Shown: positions 63,155 through 64,000 of the stretch, in pieces | Position numbering within the stretch: the first letter of the stretch is position 1 | Layout: each line of letters begins with the position of its first letter | Source: Diphasiastrum complanatum | Taxonomy: Eukaryota > Streptophyta > Lycopodiopsida > Lycopodiales > Lycopodiaceae | Length of the DNA: 64,000 bases | Assembly (NCBI GenBank): GCA_029204225.1 | Contig: CM055104.1 | Location: 45,761,835 to 45,825,834, forward strand | Direction: 5' to 3' | Position numbers and translations under genes: made by a program | Notes under the pieces: generated by a model | Told to the model about the DNA's origin: nothing | What the model saw: the letters and a program-made list of their open reading frames with translations, nothing else | Databases searched by the model: none

Positions 63155-63167
63155 TTTTGAGGAGGAG

Positions 63168-64000
63168 TGTGAAAAATTGGCAAAAAGCTAGCTTGGCAAT
63201 TTCATGTTTTTAATGTTTGAAAGTACATTTCACATGTGTGGAGCATGTTCCCACATGGGTAAAATAGTCTATCATAGCTTTAGGGTTTTCATAAAGTTTT
63301 AATGTCAAGCTTCTTTGTGTAGATTTGTGATAGGGCCAAAAATTGGCATAGTTGGCAAATTGGCAAAATCCACATGTAAAGCCACTATTGAGCCAAAAGC
63401 CATTAGTGATGCAATCTTGAGCTAGATAGGCATGTGAATAGGGTCTTGGCACTTGTGACAATGCAATATGAAGAGTGATGAAGTCAAAGAGTCGGCCTTG
63501 GTCAAGGGGTCCAATAGGAATCAAGAGATCCTCATTAGAGGTCAAATAGAATTAAGGAGGCTATGATTAGTGGTCCAATAGAATTGAAGAGGCTATGATT
63601 AGGGGTCCAATAGCATGCAAGGAGGGATCTCCACACATTCTATATGTACTTCTCCTTCTGATCATTATGTAAGTTGAGTTTTTGAGTCAAACTTTTTGGT
63701 GAGATTTGCTTGTCCCTTCTCTCTCTACACGAGTTGGAATTAGCTCTATTCTCTCTCTACCCGAGGAGAGGAGCTTAATTTTCCTTTGTTTTTTCAAGAA
63801 GCTTTTCTCTTCATGTGTATGAACTTTGGTCATCAACAATTGCATCTCTCTTTGCCTCTATACCTTGGTTTTTTGGGCTAGATCTTGGAAATCAATCTAG
63901 AATCCATTGTTAAGTGCACAAGCTTGCTTAGGAGATCAATCACACACTTTAGGGCATTCCCACACGTGTGAAATTTCACAATTGCCATTAGGAGATATAT
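63168..64000 (+). repeat. 3' LTR of the right-end Copia (end not certain)
   Basis: It starts TGTGAAAAATTGG after the polypurine tract. CTCTCTACACGAG and CTCTCTACCCGAGGAG near 63720-63770 correspond to the paired CTCTCTAC(T/C)CGAGAG motifs of the outer-Copia LTRs. The right end may lie within the window near 63800-63990 or beyond it. Confidence 0.65.

Larger units (their letters stand above)
60592..63167 (+). mobile_element. Copia-type element of the outer-Copia family, integrase deleted
   Basis: On the plus strand: gag with zinc knuckle, protease, a truncated integrase end, a non-coding block and a polypurine TTTTGAGGAGGAG (63155-63167), then an LTR. The start of the LTR (TGTGAAAAAT) and the non-coding block match the outer element at 43491-49830. 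No 5' LTR or primer site was identified upstream, so the left end is not fixed. Confidence 0.82.

Overview
This is a gene-poor, retrotransposon-rich stretch of a land-plant nuclear genome. Spliced genes with GT...AG introns, Copia and chromovirus (Gypsy) LTR elements primed by initiator-Met tRNA, a tRNA-derived SINE, interstitial telomere-like repeats and unusually long, pure dinucleotide microsatellites all point that way. The lineage cannot be fixed from the window. The giant intron, heavy repeat load and somewhat diverged uL2 protein would suit a fern or another large-genome plant.

Two host genes are convincing. (1) On the + strand, a two-exon gene (22231-22347 and 35947-36387) encodes a 185-residue protein of unknown function ending in a CCHC zinc finger. 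Its single visible intron is about 13.6 kb and contains a complete but decayed chromovirus. (2) On the - strand, a two-exon gene (58018-57579 and 56298-55953) encodes the 261-residue 60S ribosomal protein L8 (uL2); its 1.3-kb intron carries a 217-bp tandem duplication. A proline-rich AT-hook reading frame at 37286-38280 (+) has one frameshift and may be a gene or part of a DNA transposon.

Layout. 1-5.3 kb: (CT)n/(GT)n microsatellites and an LTR element (1653-5269) inserted inside a (GT)n tract. 6.4-6.9 kb: a (GA)n tract and degenerate telomere-like DNA. 8.1-10.0 kb: scattered, partly duplicated pieces of an AHA1 (Hsp90 co-chaperone) pseudogene on the - strand. 10.4-12.0 kb: a degenerate tandem array, followed at 12.07-12.63 kb by a broken gene carrying a YxxK motif that may come from a rolling-circle (HUH/Rep-like) transposon. 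12.9-19.9 kb: short tandem duplications, (GA)n tracts, a SINE with perfect 17-bp target-site duplications, and copies of an unclassified dispersed repeat. 22.2-36.4 kb: the zinc-finger gene with the chromovirus (28889-34869) in its intron. 37.3-39.8 kb: AT-hook frame, opposing small frame and a GGTACC-rich block. 40-42 kb: compound microsatellites, a poly-C tract and a tandem duplication. 43.5-49.8 kb: two nested Copia elements on the - strand. 50-55.9 kb: an LTR with primer-binding site, a dispersed direct repeat, and otherwise featureless AT-rich DNA. 56-58 kb: RPL8. 59.9-64 kb: a chromovirus 3' remnant (-) and a Copia element (+) related to the outer element at 43-50 kb.

No functional operon-like or multi-gene system is visible. 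The most unusual items are the possible rolling-circle transposon remnant next to its tandem array, the zinc-finger gene with its transposon-filled intron, the element inserted inside a microsatellite, and the shared non-coding module of the two Copia relatives.
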